A DNA stretch of 64,000 nt, taken from Sanderia malayensis (taxonomy: Eukaryota; Cnidaria; Scyphozoa; Semaeostomeae; Pelagiidae). The notes below the pieces were generated by a model. The model worked only from the letters and a program-made list of their open reading frames with translations, was not told where the DNA came from and searched no databases. Numbering within the stretch: position 1 is the stretch's first letter; each line of letters starts with the position of its first letter. Of this stretch, positions 1-11,309 are shown piece after piece. The stretch lies in assembly GCA_013076295.1 (NCBI GenBank), contig RQOL01000861.1, positions 310,001 to 374,000 on the forward strand. The letters are read 5' to 3'. Both the position numbers and the translations under genes were made by a program.

Positions 1-780
1 TTTTCGCACCTTAGTGAAAGAAAAATCAATGATTCCGATCGTCCACGGACTCGTAAACTTATTATATTTGAGCTTGTCAAACATTACTTGGAAACTGTGG
101 ACTATTTGTCTCTGTCTTACCGCATTTTAATTAAGGAGTATCACGACAATTTGATGGGTAGTTACCACGAAAATAGAGACGGGCAGGCCATACAGTTTCA
201 AAGTACAATTTGATGAAATGCCGCGTATGTCACTCTAACAAAAGCAGAGCTCTAAAATTACTCTAAAATTTGGAGCACTAACCTTGAGTCTAGCGACCTT
301 GACATTAATTTGGGCTAAAATCTACTGTCGGATGTTGGGTTGGTAACTCACCCTGGCACAAATAGCCAAATCACTACGGATACTCCAAACGTTGATATTT
401 TCTGTATTGTTGCTCCTATTACTGTTACGACCACAAACAAGTTTTTATTGTAAACAATTTGTTTTTGACTCACGGCGCATGCGTCGTGTAGTCTATATGG
501 CCAATTTTCTCGAAATAACAATGGTTCGATTGTTGGGATAAAAATTCTTGTACCATCAGGTATTGCGAAATTTGAAATTCTAAAATTTTCCCATACAAAT
601 CTCTTATAAAAAGTCGCGCAAAATTTTATTCTTGTGCAAATTAGGAGATCATGCAGCTGAAAACAATTGCAAGCTGTCATTATTCTCAGTTGCTGCTGGT
701 TTGATTATTAATTTTTATTCGTGCGTGGCCAGAATCAAGAAGGCCCAAAAAACGCCATTTTTATTTTGATAAAGAACACG
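1..780. other. Unannotated AT-rich sequence with a possible LINE-like remnant
   Basis: No convincing gene is visible. On the plus strand around 315-410 one frame reads LLSDVGLVTHPGTN, which resembles a worn 2A-like motif (the D-x-E-x-N-P-G-P type) found near the N terminus of some non-LTR retrotransposon ORFs. The long minus-strand frame over 348-680 has no recognisable domain and is probably chance. The call is weak. Confidence 0.25.
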
Positions 781-784
781 GGAA

Positions 785-973
785 TTGCTTTCTTGTTGTG
801 GGGATAAATTGATCAAAATTAATGCCTGCAAGTTGAGGAGAAAAGCTGTGCGGAAGTATAGTAGGCCCCAAAAACTATTGTATCATCATTTGCACCATCA
901 TTATGTTTTATTGTTTTTAGCAGCGGATATTAAAAGTAATCCCTGTCCAGAAAATCCTGACTTCAGATTTTAA
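785..973 (+). pseudogene. Possible LINE ORF 5' remnant with a 2A-like motif
   Basis: A short open frame of 62 codons ends in LFLAADIKSNPCPENP, preceded by a hydrophobic leucine-rich stretch. This resembles the 2A-like leader (hydrophobic run followed by a DIExNPGP-type motif) near the start of CR1/L2/Rex-type non-LTR retrotransposon ORFs in invertebrates. The final residues deviate from the canonical motif (Cys where Gly is expected), so it would not be expected to work in ribosome skipping. No reverse transcriptase follows within 3 kb, so this is at most a 5' fragment. A chance match is possible. Confidence 0.35.
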
Positions 974-2690
974 ATTGTTGATGATTACGTACATTTAATT
1001 TAGTTTTCTTTTCAATCTCGGGTTTTCTAAATTTATCTATCTGTTTTGGGGTATTGTTTTGTTTTTCATGAAGTCACATCAACAAAGATTTGTTTTTGGT
1101 TTTCAAACCGAGTGTACTTTTCAAAACATATCGTTTTAATCAAATGCTAGATGCTTGAATGTATAGGCTGTGAGTCCCCTGAAGGGTCACTTTCATCTTT
1201 CTTCGTCCACAATTTCTGTTCTATGTAAAGTGTGGGTCAACACCTAGCCTTTGTTATGTTTTGCGAGGTGACCATGGTGTGCTCGGTAACTGACCATCTT
1301 GGGAGACACTAAATCGTGTAAAAGCAGCTAGCATTCTCAGTTTATGTTCAGTTGATTATTGTGTTAGTCATATTCTGACACATCGTTTTCTCTGTGCATG
1401 GATTTCTGACGAAAAATATAGCAATTACCTGATATCGTTCTTATTTTGTTTTGTTCTTTGACTGTTTATAGTTATACTTGCATTTACTTTACGGGAGGGC
1501 CTGCCACCATTTGTCCAAAAACACAAATTGGGTCACCTCCCCCAAGAAATAAGTTGGCTAATCTCCAGCAACGGCATGTTTGTCGTGGCCGCCTGGATCC
1601 TGGCGCCCGATAATTTCTTCACACTGTGCCCAAACCAATAAACTGCTGTGTTTTGTTTGATTTCTCACCCTTGGGCTTCCTCTGTTGATGTTGTGTGGGC
1701 TAACAACCTTAGCTCTTTGCGCCACGGTTACATAATCCTCATCAACTGTTATTACTTTGGTGCACCTGGGCTGCCCGATGACACACTTCAGATACAGTAA
1801 GTAAGGGCCCATCTACACGAGAGCTTGAAACATGACCAAGTCCGTCTAACCGAGCGTGTTGCATAATGCAATTGACTTGCAATGTTCCAAATTTTTAGCA
1901 ACAGGGCCCCTTTTCACCCATTAAGACCTGTCAGCAACAAGCAAATTAACATGTAAACATGCATATCATGGTCGCGCTCATTTTGTTTCATTCAAATACC
2001 AACTCATTTAACAAACAACACGTTCAAACAACATTGAAACTTCTATCAAAATGGCTGGCTTTAGACGTATTGCAAACAACAAATTCAATGACGTGGGAAA
2101 TAACGATGAACTATATGAAGATTCTCCAGATAAGTATTTTGAACAACAAGATTGTATACATAGTGTCGAACTGCCTGATTGCTGCGATCTGCATTTGATC
2201 GTTTTTATGTCAAACATGTTGGCAGCAAATGACACACAGCTATGCATTCTGATATCTCTACTTTGTTCGAGAATATAAACAAGGAGGGGAGAAACATAAT
2301 ATATTCCTCGTCCGATATTTTGTCCTCTTGCGCGACAAACAAATTACACCCTCGATTTTGTCCATCAAATAGAAGACAAAATAGTTTCTCATGACAGGCA
2401 AAATTAGTGAAACAATAGAAATAAGAACGTTGAGCGAAGCAACTCGAGGGCTCAATTGAATTACTGTTAGCAACTAAGAGTTCAAACGTCATTTATTTTA
2501 ACATGCCAGAACTGGGCAGGAATGTTCACTGTGCTGTTGAAGTTCTTGACTAACATGTTTACACTTACTGTCTCTTAAGTCTTGTGCTGTAGGGGTTACA
2601 GTTGATGATTTTGACCCACGAACTTAGGAGAGGCTGTTATAGGTACCAAAAATTTTAAGCAACTTTTAAGTGTACTCTAAAGCCTGTTGA
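974..2690. other. No recognisable gene
   Basis: Only short frames are present. The minus-strand frame over 1558-1812 and the plus frame starting at 2051 (an acidic 75-aa peptide) match no family I recognise. I see no long repeat, no terminal repeats and no RNA gene here. Confidence 0.4.
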
Positions 2691-3180
2691 TTATCGTGGC
2701 CTTTGCCTGCTGCCTGTTTCGGCGTTTTGCTTCCTTAGAGGGTCCTGCCGGTGCCGATCGTGATGTTGCGGTGGTTGCAGGGCCTTCAATAGGATTATGT
2801 AAATAGTGTCCCAGGAAAGCCCTGAACACTGGGTTTTTATATAATATCTCAGGAAGCCCTGAACACTGGATGTTTATATGGTGGCTTGGGAAGCCCTGAG
2901 CAATGGATGTTTATATGGTGTCTCAGGGAGCTCTGAGCCTTGTATAAAGCGTCTCGGGGAGCCCCGATTGACGAATGCTATGCCAAGCCTTTAGGTTAGC
3001 GTGGCCTTTTGCCTGCTGCCTTTATGTGGTCTTATTGTTTTCCTTAGAAGGTTCCGGCCGATACCGTTCGCAGTGTTTCGACGGTAGCAGAGCCTTCATT
3101 ATGATTTGTTATGATTTGTTTACAGTTATTTCTTAGCATTACGTTTCTGACCTGCCATTTTCTAGGTTTATCCTTTGGAG
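2690..3180. repeat. Minisatellite-bearing GC-richer repeat
   Basis: Two related blocks of about 300 bp, starting near 2695 and 2999, share a segment reading gtggcctttgcctgctgcc followed by a Cys/Gly-codon-rich stretch. Between them are about four degenerate units of 45-50 bp containing aagccctgaacactgga and tttatatggtgtctc. The whole is GC-richer than its surroundings. It is probably part of a TE tail or a local satellite; I cannot name the family. Confidence 0.6.
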
Positions 3181-3323
3181 GGTGGGGAGGAATTGATATC
3201 TCCGAACCAAATAATAGAACAGCAAAAAAAAAGATAATAATAATAATAAGAATAAATTCTTAGTTAAGTTCTACAGGAAAAACTATATGTTACGTTCGGT
3301 GGGGTCACACTACGTGTTCTGTG

Positions 3324-3430
3324 GCCGGAATTTGCACGGCAAATCGGGGTCACTGACCGTAAAATGTGTTTTGCTACTCAAGCAATCCGGGCCGGTAGGC
3401 TGACCGCCCAATTTCTTGAGATACCATTAA
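3324..3430 (+). repeat. 107-bp direct repeat, copy 1
   Basis: This block matches 3789-3894 almost base for base. The match starts at ccggaatttgcacggcaaat and ends with gagata(c/a)cattaa. It is GC-rich against AT-rich flanks and contains short self-complementary parts. It could be a SINE-like or solo terminal-repeat unit. The 465-bp spacing is too short for an LTR element with coding capacity. Confidence 0.7.
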
Positions 3431-3788
3431 ATGCTGGTTAAGCCTTGTTTAAGCAGGGTTAATGTTCGAAAGAAATGTTTATAATGACGCATGCTGAATC
3501 ACATCATTTCTGGGCATAATAATGATAATAACTTCAAGGAACCAGTCCTTGACATTACTTCCTATGAGGGTTGAGTGTTAAGGGTCTTACTGTGATCATA
3601 CTGTGTGTGGGAGCTAGCTGGATCATATCATAGTAACAAACTAAAGCATTCCATCATTCGACTCTTGGGGACCAATAACAAAGGTTCAATTTCTCCCTCC
3701 CTCCCTCTCCTGTTATATTGTTTTTTTGTGTATTTTTTTTGTTATGATGTGCAGTTCGCCCATCCGGGAGTACTGCCAGGTGTACCGC

Positions 3789-3894
3789 CCGGAATTTGCA
3801 CGGCAAATCGGGGTCACCGACCGTAAAATGTGTTTTGCTACTCAAGCAATCCGGGCCGGTAGGCTGACCGCCCAATTTCTTGAGATAACATTAA
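3789..3894 (+). repeat. 107-bp direct repeat, copy 2
   Basis: Second copy of the block at 3324-3430, same orientation, with only a few substitutions. The segment between the copies carries a run of cct and t-rich sequence and no ORF of note. Confidence 0.7.
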
Positions 3895-4239
3895 CAGCAT
3901 TTTAAGACATTTTAAAGACTTTGATGACGTCATCATGAAAATACTGATGTCATCAGATTTTGATTTTCTTTACGTTGTTTGATAGGCGGGCCAAAGAGCT
4001 ATCGATTGGTGCCATTTTCAACGTTCTAGCTAATATATAGAGTCAGATAATCGAGATCTTACTTCTCTGTCAACCGTTAAAATGACGTCATCCCCCACGT
4101 GACATATAGGCATAATAGAGTTGGACCCATTTTGGAATATTAATCTCCATCCCTTAAAACATAAGAACGCGGAAAGAAACTGCCGGTTAGGCAATTTGTT
4201 AGATTGTAAAGAGAATTTCCCTGTCTATCATCCCTGTTT

Positions 4240-5018
4240 ATGATGGATGAAATCATTCGAAACTTCAAGGAGTTGGAAATCCACTTCAGTGTGAAACCAG
4301 ACACTATTACTGATATTTAACTCATCCAGCTCAAAACAGAACTATCATCACAGAATTAACAAGTGAGAAAGATCGCACCACAGTATCAATCAATTTTGCA
4401 AACACCAGCCAATAATCCTGAGATCTTACATGGAATCAAGGAAATTGGTAAACACTATGAAGATTTGGTCAAGATTAAGTCAGCTTATACAGATTTGTTT
4501 GAAAACAAAAGCGTATCAGTGAATCAAAGCTTAACATTAGACTTAAAAAGTTTTCTGGATATTCAGATGTGATTGACTTTTATACGTTTAAATCAAATTT
4601 CAATTAGCTGTATGAACGAACAACCCCAAAACATTTGTTACCAGAGCTTTTGAAGAATAATAATTTAAAAGATCCAGCCCCGAGCATGGTCAAGTCTCTT
4701 AGTGATATTGATGCCATATGGAGTCAACTACAATTTGAATATGGTGATGTTAAGCTCATGTTAATAAAGAAGCTCAATCAACTCTCGACCATGGAACCCC
4801 TGGTTAGATTCAAGGACGCTGAAACAGCAATCAACACATTGAGCAAACTCATCAACCTCGTGAAAGAACTCATGTTATTGGCAAAAACTCACAGGCTAGA
4901 GCAGCACTTGTATTTTGGTGACGAGCTTCAACTAATCTGTTGTTTGCTTGGTGATGCCACACTATCAAGATGGTTGACAACCATTAGTGATGAAGATCTT
5001 AGTCCTAAAGAAACGTGA
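4240..5018 (+). pseudogene. BEL/Pao gag pseudogene
   Basis: The ATG at 4240 opens a frame reading MMDEIIRNFKELEIHFSVKP, interrupted by stops. Conserved BEL gag text then follows: FSGYSDVIDFYTFKSNF near 4550-4600, LPELLKNNNLKDPAPSMVKS at 4640-4700, and SDIDAIWSQL. This is the retrotransposon capsid-like region (DUF1759 type) seen in BEL/Pao elements. At least two frame changes are needed to read through, so it is non-functional. Confidence 0.8.
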
Positions 5019-5689
5019 AAGGAGCCTTCCCAATTTCTGGAAAAAGAGCAAAAATTGCAACTGCAAAAGTAGTTACAAATGTTCAACTCAACAACCGATT
5101 CAAAGATGAAATTTTCAAAATCTTTCAAGGAGTCAAAGCCAATCAAGAGTCAATCTCAAAGGCATGGTCCAACGTAAAGTTCAGTACCTTTTGCAACACC
5201 TTCAACACTGCCCAATCCAATCTGCTTCAGATGTGATGCTGAAGATGGGACTTGTGAGCATGTTTCTACTGCAGGCCCTGGAGGGAGTAAGATTATTCAG
5301 TATTATACATGCGAAACGTTTGCTGAATTAAATCCAGCCAGTAGATTTTCATTCCTCAAAAAAAAAGGGACTTTGCTATCAATGCCTCTACCATGGTGCT
5401 ACAGTAACTTCAACCAAACACAAAGAAGGACGATGTGAAAGAGATTTTGTCTGTCAACATCCATCTCAATACGTTTTCGATCAGAATGCATACCCTTGTA
5501 TGTGAAGACCATAAAGATGCCAACGACAGCAAAGACCTTCTGGAACGGTACAAGCAAAGATGTATTGAAAATTTCAATCTTCCTCCATTTGCTAAAAATA
5601 TCAGTTTGTCATTTCACGCAAATGGATGTTACAAGTGAGACACCTCAAAAGATGGTTCGTCAGATGACGAAGGTATTTATTTGGTATTT

Positions 5690-6106
5690 TAAACGATCAA
5701 CATTGACAATAAGTACTACACTGTCTTCTTTGACAATGGTTGTAGCGATTTTATAGTCAAGCTGTCAAGGTCAGCTGTCAACATGCTTGGAAAGAATGCT
5801 GAACAAGAATCTTCCCGTACAATACAAATTGATGGAGTTGGCAATACTGCAATTCAATCTACTCTTTGTACATACAACGTCAAAATTCCTATGCACAACG
5901 GGAAAATAGCATCATTATCTGGCATATGCATGGAGGAAATCACAACAACTTGTCCACAATACACACTCGAAGATGCCTTCAAAAATATTTGTGAATCTTA
6001 TAGCTCCATTGGCGATTGTAAAGATTTCCCTGTTCCATCTGCAACCGTTGATGGTGACATACATTTTATGTTAGGAGTGAAGTACCTCCATGTTTGTCAA
6101 TGCTAG
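5690..6106 (+). pseudogene. BEL/Pao aspartic protease region
   Basis: Reading VFFDNGCSDFIVKLS near 5725-5770 matches the DUF1758-type retropepsin of BEL elements, where the active-site triplet is DxG (here DNG). The segment continues through SRTIQIDGVGNTAIQS to FMLGVKYL at about 6065-6090, the usual C-terminal end of this domain. One frame change separates the catalytic motif from the rest. The role would be Gag-Pol polyprotein processing in an active element. Confidence 0.75.
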
Positions 6107-6440
6107 TGGTGGTGGTCGAGGAGTGATCGGTGGGCCACACCCTGTATTTACACAAATTCAACAAAATTTCTTCAGTCAATCAGAAGTACTTGGATTCTGC
6201 ACACAATGGCTTCAACTATTTCACATGGAAGTTGAGGTCAATCCAGATGTATCAATGTTATGTCTCCCATCAAATGTTCAGAAACAATTCGACACAGCGG
6301 AAACAACTGGATCAGAAATTACTTATCGTGGTAACAACTGCGGAGATTGCAAGGATTGTAAAAACTCCACTCATCTTCAAGAAATCAGTATCAAGGAAGA
6401 GGTCAAACAGAGTATTATCAACAATTCCACCTAGATTGAT

Positions 6441-7120
6441 TTGTCAACTCAGAGTATTACAGCTACTCTGCAATTCATTGTAAATCCAATAAATAGATTG
6501 ACCCCAAACAAGGACATTGCATTAAAAGTATATAGCCAACAGCTCAGGAAACTCGATAAAGCTAAAGCTGAGATTATTGCGTCAGAAGCCAAACTACGAG
6601 AACTTGGGTTTGTGAGATATGTACACAATTTGTCAGAAAAGCAACAAAATGCCCTAGAAAGTGATGACATCCAACATTTCATTCCATAGTGAGTCGTTTG
6701 GAAAGCCACTTCACTTAGTACCCCATTGCGTATTGTATCTGATGCTTCACAAGTTACAAGATCAGGGTACAGCCTCAATGGTCTTCTCACAAAAGGACGG
6801 AACACCCTCAACAAATTGCAAGAAATTCTTATTCGATGGACAACCCACAAAATAGGAGTTCGCACAGATATACGTAAGATGTTTAATACGATCAAGCTAC
6901 ATGAGAAACATTGGTGCTTCCAGCATTACATCTGGCAAGGGGAGCTTGATTCAACCAAAATTCCATGCGAGAAGGTAATCAAAACTTTAATCTATGGGAT
7001 TCGACCTAGTGGCAATCAAGCAGTACAAGGTCTTCGTGAGATTTCCTAACTGTACAAAGATGAGTACCCGGAAGTGGACAACATAATCCAAAACGACAGA
7101 TATGTTGATGATTGTATAAC
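6441..7120 (+). pseudogene. BEL/Pao reverse transcriptase remnant
   Basis: Typical BEL RT blocks are visible across three frames: LRIVSDASQVTRSGYSLNGL (about 6722-6785), a GRNTLNKLQEILIRW stretch, the first catalytic aspartate in TDIRKMFNTIKL (about 6865-6900), VIKTLIYGIRPSGNQA (about 6976-7022) and YVDDCITG (about 7101-7125), the catalytic YxDD motif. A deletion follows the YVDD motif, joining directly to the RNase H region. Frameshifts make it non-functional. Confidence 0.85.
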
Positions 7121-7179
7121 CGGCGCACCAAAGATTGATTCTGCATCACATCATGGGCAATACTCATCTCAACTTGTAC

Positions 7180-7850
7180 TTGCAAGAACAAGAACAGTTG
7201 CAAAAGGTTTATCTTTGCCAAGAGCTGAATTATATGCTGCCCTAGTTAATGCTCATACAGAAGAAGTAGTGAAACGCTCATTCAAAAATTGTTCAAATGC
7301 TCAACCAAGTTTACAGACGGCCAAATCACATTACATTGGATAAGCAATGACGAGAAGCCTCTGAAACAATGGGTGAGAAACCGTGTGATTGAGATTTGTC
7401 GATTTACTTCACGGAATCAGTGGTTCTACATACAGTCAAAGCACATGATCGCAGATCTTGGCACTAGACGTGGTGCAACTATCAAAGATATGGATCAGAA
7501 TTCAGGCTGGATAAATGGATTTGAATTAATGCAGAAGCCAACGTCTGAATTGTCTGTGCAGTCATCTGACGATCTTAAGCTATCTGAAGCTCAATTATCT
7601 GAAATCGACAAGAAGCTTGATATTCATCATTTCATTGCAAAGAATTCAACAACAATGACGGAAGTTCACCAGCGTTATGAATTTTCTCAATATCTGATTG
7701 ATCCTAATCGACATCGATTCTCATTGGTTGTAAGGATAATGTTTTACGTAATCAGATTCTGCAATATTCTGAAAAGGAGAATATCCAGCAAGATCCTGAC
7801 AAGAAATGATCTAGATAATTCAGAGAAATGTTTCTTCAAGAAAGGTTCTA
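7180..7850 (+). pseudogene. BEL/Pao RNase H and connection region
   Basis: LPRAELYAALVNAHTEEVV at about 7215-7275 and TDGQITLHWISND at about 7310-7350 are the RNase H blocks of BEL elements. They are followed by WFYIQSKHMIADLGTRRG (about 7423-7475), the conserved tail. A one-base shift separates the two RNase H blocks. The rest is an integrase-linker region with little conservation. Confidence 0.75.
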
Positions 7851-7857
7851 AAGAAGT

Positions 7858-8199
7858 CATTCAGTTTTTGCCATCATCAAGTCTAAATATGAAAACATCT
7901 CAACAGAAAAGGATGGAATATTGATGTATAAAGGAAGAATTTTCCCTGGGGGTGATGTTATGATCGTAGGAAGATATACACAATCTATGAAAGTTCTCTT
8001 ACTGAGTACATTCTGTGTTTCTGTGTTCCATTCAGTTTTTGCCATCATCAAGTCTAAATATGAAAACATCTCAACAGAAAAGGATGGAATATTGATGTAT
8101 AAAGGAAGAATTTTCCCTGGGGGTGATGTTATGATCGTAGGAAGATATACACAATCTATGAAAGTTCTCTTACTGAGTACATTCTGTGTTCCTGTGTTG
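7858..8199 (+). repeat. 171-bp in-frame tandem duplication
   Basis: Bases 7858-8028 are repeated at 8029-8199 with very few differences. The unit is 171 bp (57 codons), so the reading frame continues through both copies of the YKGRIFPGGDVMIVGRY text. It arose within the BEL integrase region after or during element decay. Confidence 0.9.
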
Positions 8200-8639
8200 G
8201 ATAGACATTCCCTGATTGCTAACAGTATAACATTGGATATACATTGGAATCATCCAACAGTTACGCATTCAGGGAATGAAACAACTCTGTGGTACGTCCT
8301 GAAGAAAGCGTACATCATTGAGGGAAGATCATTAGTGAAGTGACTAAAGAATCCCTGTCATCGCTGTAAATATTTAGCAAAGCGCACTGTTGAAATGGCT
8401 ATGGGTCCAATGCCTTCATGTAATATGACAATTGCACCAGCTTTCTATTCCATTCAAGTTGATTTGTCTGGACCATATCAATCATTTTCACCTCAACATA
8501 AGTGGACAACCGCCAAGATATGGTTAATCCTATTCTGCTGCTGTTCAACATCAGCAGTTAATATAAAGGTGATGGATTATCGCGTGCATATCCCGCCCAA
8601 AATCAGGTCTTGTAAAGTTTCAACACTGTCTTCTGTTTG

Positions 8640-8830
8640 ATATACATCTTCTCCACAATTTCTAAAGTCGTTTCTTGTTACTTTATTTAACTTCTAAAGT
8701 GTCAGTGACAGCTCAGCATTTTCAACTAAAGTTTTAGTGACTCTGTTCTAAAGTTTTAGTGACTGCTTTCTGTTCTACATTTTTAGTGACTGCTTTCTGC
8801 TGTTCTAAAGTTTTAGTCTGATTCTGGTAT
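8640..8830. repeat. Short tandem repeats (about 30 bp)
   Basis: Several units carry ttctaaagttttagtgactg and variants. They lie inside the broken integrase region of the BEL element and contain no ORF. Confidence 0.65.
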
Positions 8831-9448
8831 TGTCGATTTGACAAGCCAGTATGAGAAGGAATGTCTGTTGTTTTGCTTTTCTAATCATCTTCAGGCTCGT
8901 CTGAACGAAATGAAGGTCCACTGGAATTACATTACATCAGGGGCTCACGGCATGAAACAGTGAAAGGGTGAACCAATAGTTTGTATTATTTGCCTGAGAA
9001 CCTTGGTGGTACCCCACATTTAAAAGTTATTGTACCTTTAAATGAATTTGAATACGCAAAGAATCGTCTTTTTGATGAAGATGAAGACAACGATTCTCAG
9101 GAGTATTTCATGTACGTTGTTGAAACGCTTGCACTTCCCACCCCAAGCAATCTGAGAGAAGTGTTACACATGTAGAACATTTTCAAAGAACAGACATAAA
9201 TGAAAGGCATTATTATTTTATTGTTATCCTATCAATGTGAAACGAAACAATGGTTGATCAGAGTGAAACTAAAAAAGAAGTTAGAAACAAAACAATAATC
9301 TTTATCATTGTATTAATAATAAATCTCCAACGTAACAAGTTCTTCCAATTAGTATAATCTATGATAAATGTGCAGCTCTCCTCTTTCATACCTAATGCCT
9401 AGCAAAGGCTTGGCTATAACAGCATACTGTTATAAAATTGTCAAGAAA

Positions 9449-9715
9449 TGTTATTCATCTTGCATATGAGCCACTGGCAGTGTTATCTGTTTTGCACAAG
9501 CTCCGACTAACGGATAGCAAATTGTTTGTTTTGCATTACGTTGCATATATTCATGGTTGAAATCAACCGTTATTGTAAAGTTCGCAGGAAAAGAAGACAA
9601 ATAAACACACGTGTCTCAACTCTACCATTTTACAACTCTCCCATTTTCCAATTCAACGAACTAGGGCGCATGCCCAACAAAATGTAATAAACAAGCTGAG
9701 GCTTACATCGTTACA
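9449..9715 (-). repeat. Ty3/gypsy 3' LTR
   Basis: The block runs TGTTATTC...CGTTACA on the plus strand, with the TG...CA ends expected of an LTR. On the minus strand it is directly preceded by a polypurine tract (agtggaggaaagg, complement of 9716-9728) and begins TGTAACGATG. It therefore sits at the 3' end of the minus-strand gypsy element whose pol is at 9929-11300. The matching 5' LTR is absent, so the element is truncated. Confidence 0.75.
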
Positions 9716-9928
9716 CCTTTCCTCCACTGAAAAAATGAAAAAGAACAAAGAATTAAATAAAGTAAATTGATAGTCTTTAGTTACCATGTTTAAGTTTGTT
9801 CATTAGTTACTATGTTCAGCCAGGTAATCTGGCCTTTTTATTATTCTACCCTTTCTTGTCGTCACGGGTCGGTAAAAGTTTGTTGTCTGTTATCAAATCT
9901 GATTTCATTTGATATGGCTCTTCCAAGT

Positions 9929-11300
9929 CTAATGGTTGGCAGTCCTCAGACATACTCTTTGTATGTCCTGGAATGCCTTGTCGTGACTTGCTTCCCATAC
10001 CCATGGTGTATCTTTGTGGGTTAGAGCTCGAAGGGGGTCACATACTTCTGAGAGTCTGGGAAGAAACTTGGCCAGATATTTGACCATGCCAATGAATCTT
10101 TGTATGCCGGCAACATCTTGAGGTTTTTTCATATTTGCTATGGGCTCTACTTTTGCAGGGTCTATCTGCAAACCATGCTGCGTTAGGGTGTGACCGATGA
10201 AGGAGACTTCCTTGCACTTGAACTTGAATTTGTCTTTTTTCAGCTTGATATTTTCTCATGGCATCGTTTCAAGAGTGATAGCAGGTTCTCGTCATGATTT
10301 TTGACAGCTTCTTCATATGTAGCCCCCTTTCCAGTGATGAGGGCATCATCAGCGATAGCATACACACCTGAAAGGCCTTCAATGCATTGCTCAAATCTGT
10401 GCTGCAAGTGCTTTGAATTTGGTTTTATTCCCAAAGGCATTCTGAGGTACCTCCAATGCCCCCATGGTGTTTGGAACGTTGTCAGTATGCTTGATTCATC
10501 ATCTAGCTCAACTTGAAGATACCCTTCCTTCATGTCAATTTTGCTGAATACCTTGACATTTTCCAGCTCTGGCAAAACATCATCAATTAGTGGTAGAGGG
10601 TAGTGGCTGCGTTTCAATGCTTTGTTGAAGTGTCGGGGATCAATGCACACCCTCAGTTTTCCGTTTGGTTTTTCTGCAATAACCCGATTCGATACCCAGT
10701 CTGTGGGGCCTGTAACTTTCTTAATGACACAGAGTTGTTCTAGCCTCTCCAGCTCAGCCTTGAGCTTGACTTTGAGAGCGATGGGAACTCTGCGAGGCGG
10801 CATTACCACAGGGGTTTGGGACTCATCAATGTCTAAGTGCAACTTGCCAGGCCTGTGACCAAGCCCTTCAAAGACAGATCATTAGTGAAGCAGCTGACAT
10901 GACTGTGTCTGGAATGGCACCCTGTTGTGTTTGTAGAGATGGGCTGCTAGAAGCTGCACCAGTGCGAGCATTATCATCATTTGCGCCAAGAATATTAGCA
11001 TACTTGACAGTCAATAAGCTCATTTTCTGCACAGCATCAGCTCCTAATAATGGTACATAATCGCCTTTCCCAATAATGAATTTCACAGTGTATTCCGTCT
11101 GTGTCTTAGGGTTTGTCACCTTAAGCTCACAAATGCCTTTTATGGGTAATAACGCTTTACCGTACAGGCGCAGAGAGCGATCAGAAGTTTCCACAGTACA
11201 AAGGGGGTACAAAGTGCTCTGGAAGAACATTACATTTATCTTGGCTTTTGGAAGGGTATCTCTTTTACCTGGTATCTCTCTGCATGCTGCATTTCTCAAT
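9929..11300 (-). pseudogene. Ty3/gypsy pol remnant (protease, RT)
   Basis: Reading leftward on the minus strand: a protease-like region with KGICELKVTNPKTQTEY and YVPLLGADAVQKMSLL (about 11150-10990); then RT with PTDWVSNRVIAEKPNGKLRV, FSKIDMKEGYLQVELD and YAIADDALITG, the catalytic xxDD motif being ADD (about 10350). A frameshift near 10245 is followed by the RT thumb region with GIQRFIGMVKYLAKFLP (about 10105-10060). The protease lacks its DTG triplet and the RNase H and integrase are missing. The element is dead and 5' and internally truncated. Confidence 0.85.
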
Positions 11301-11309
11301 GAAATGATT

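Larger units (their letters stand above)
4240..8960 (+). mobile_element. Decayed BEL/Pao LTR retrotransposon (internal region)
   Basis: Five coding segments appear in the order gag, protease, reverse transcriptase, RNase H and zinc-binding/integrase, which is the BEL/Pao order, all on the plus strand. Frames change at several points and short deletions have removed the part between the RT catalytic motif and RNase H. I could not identify LTRs with certainty, so the limits given are those of the coding region. It is a dead copy. Confidence 0.85.
7857..8960 (+). pseudogene. BEL/Pao integrase remnant
   Basis: The zinc-binding part is seen in HWNHPTVTHSGNETT (about 8245-8290) and PCHRCKYLAKRTVEMAMGP (about 8353-8410), giving the H-H-C-C pattern. 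PAFYSIQVDLSGPYQSFSP follows, where the Asp is the first catalytic residue of the rve core. A later block, MKVHWNYITSGAHG at about 8911-8955, matches the end of the core. The middle of the core is replaced by short tandem repeats, so the protein is not functional. Confidence 0.75.

Noticed and set aside
1558..1812. Minus-strand ORF of 84 aa as a host exon
   Set aside because: No family text, no start context and no splice partners that could be supported.
3324..3894. LTRs of a short LTR retrotransposon
   Set aside because: 107 bp long and only 465 bp apart, without primer site, polypurine tract or TG...CA ends.
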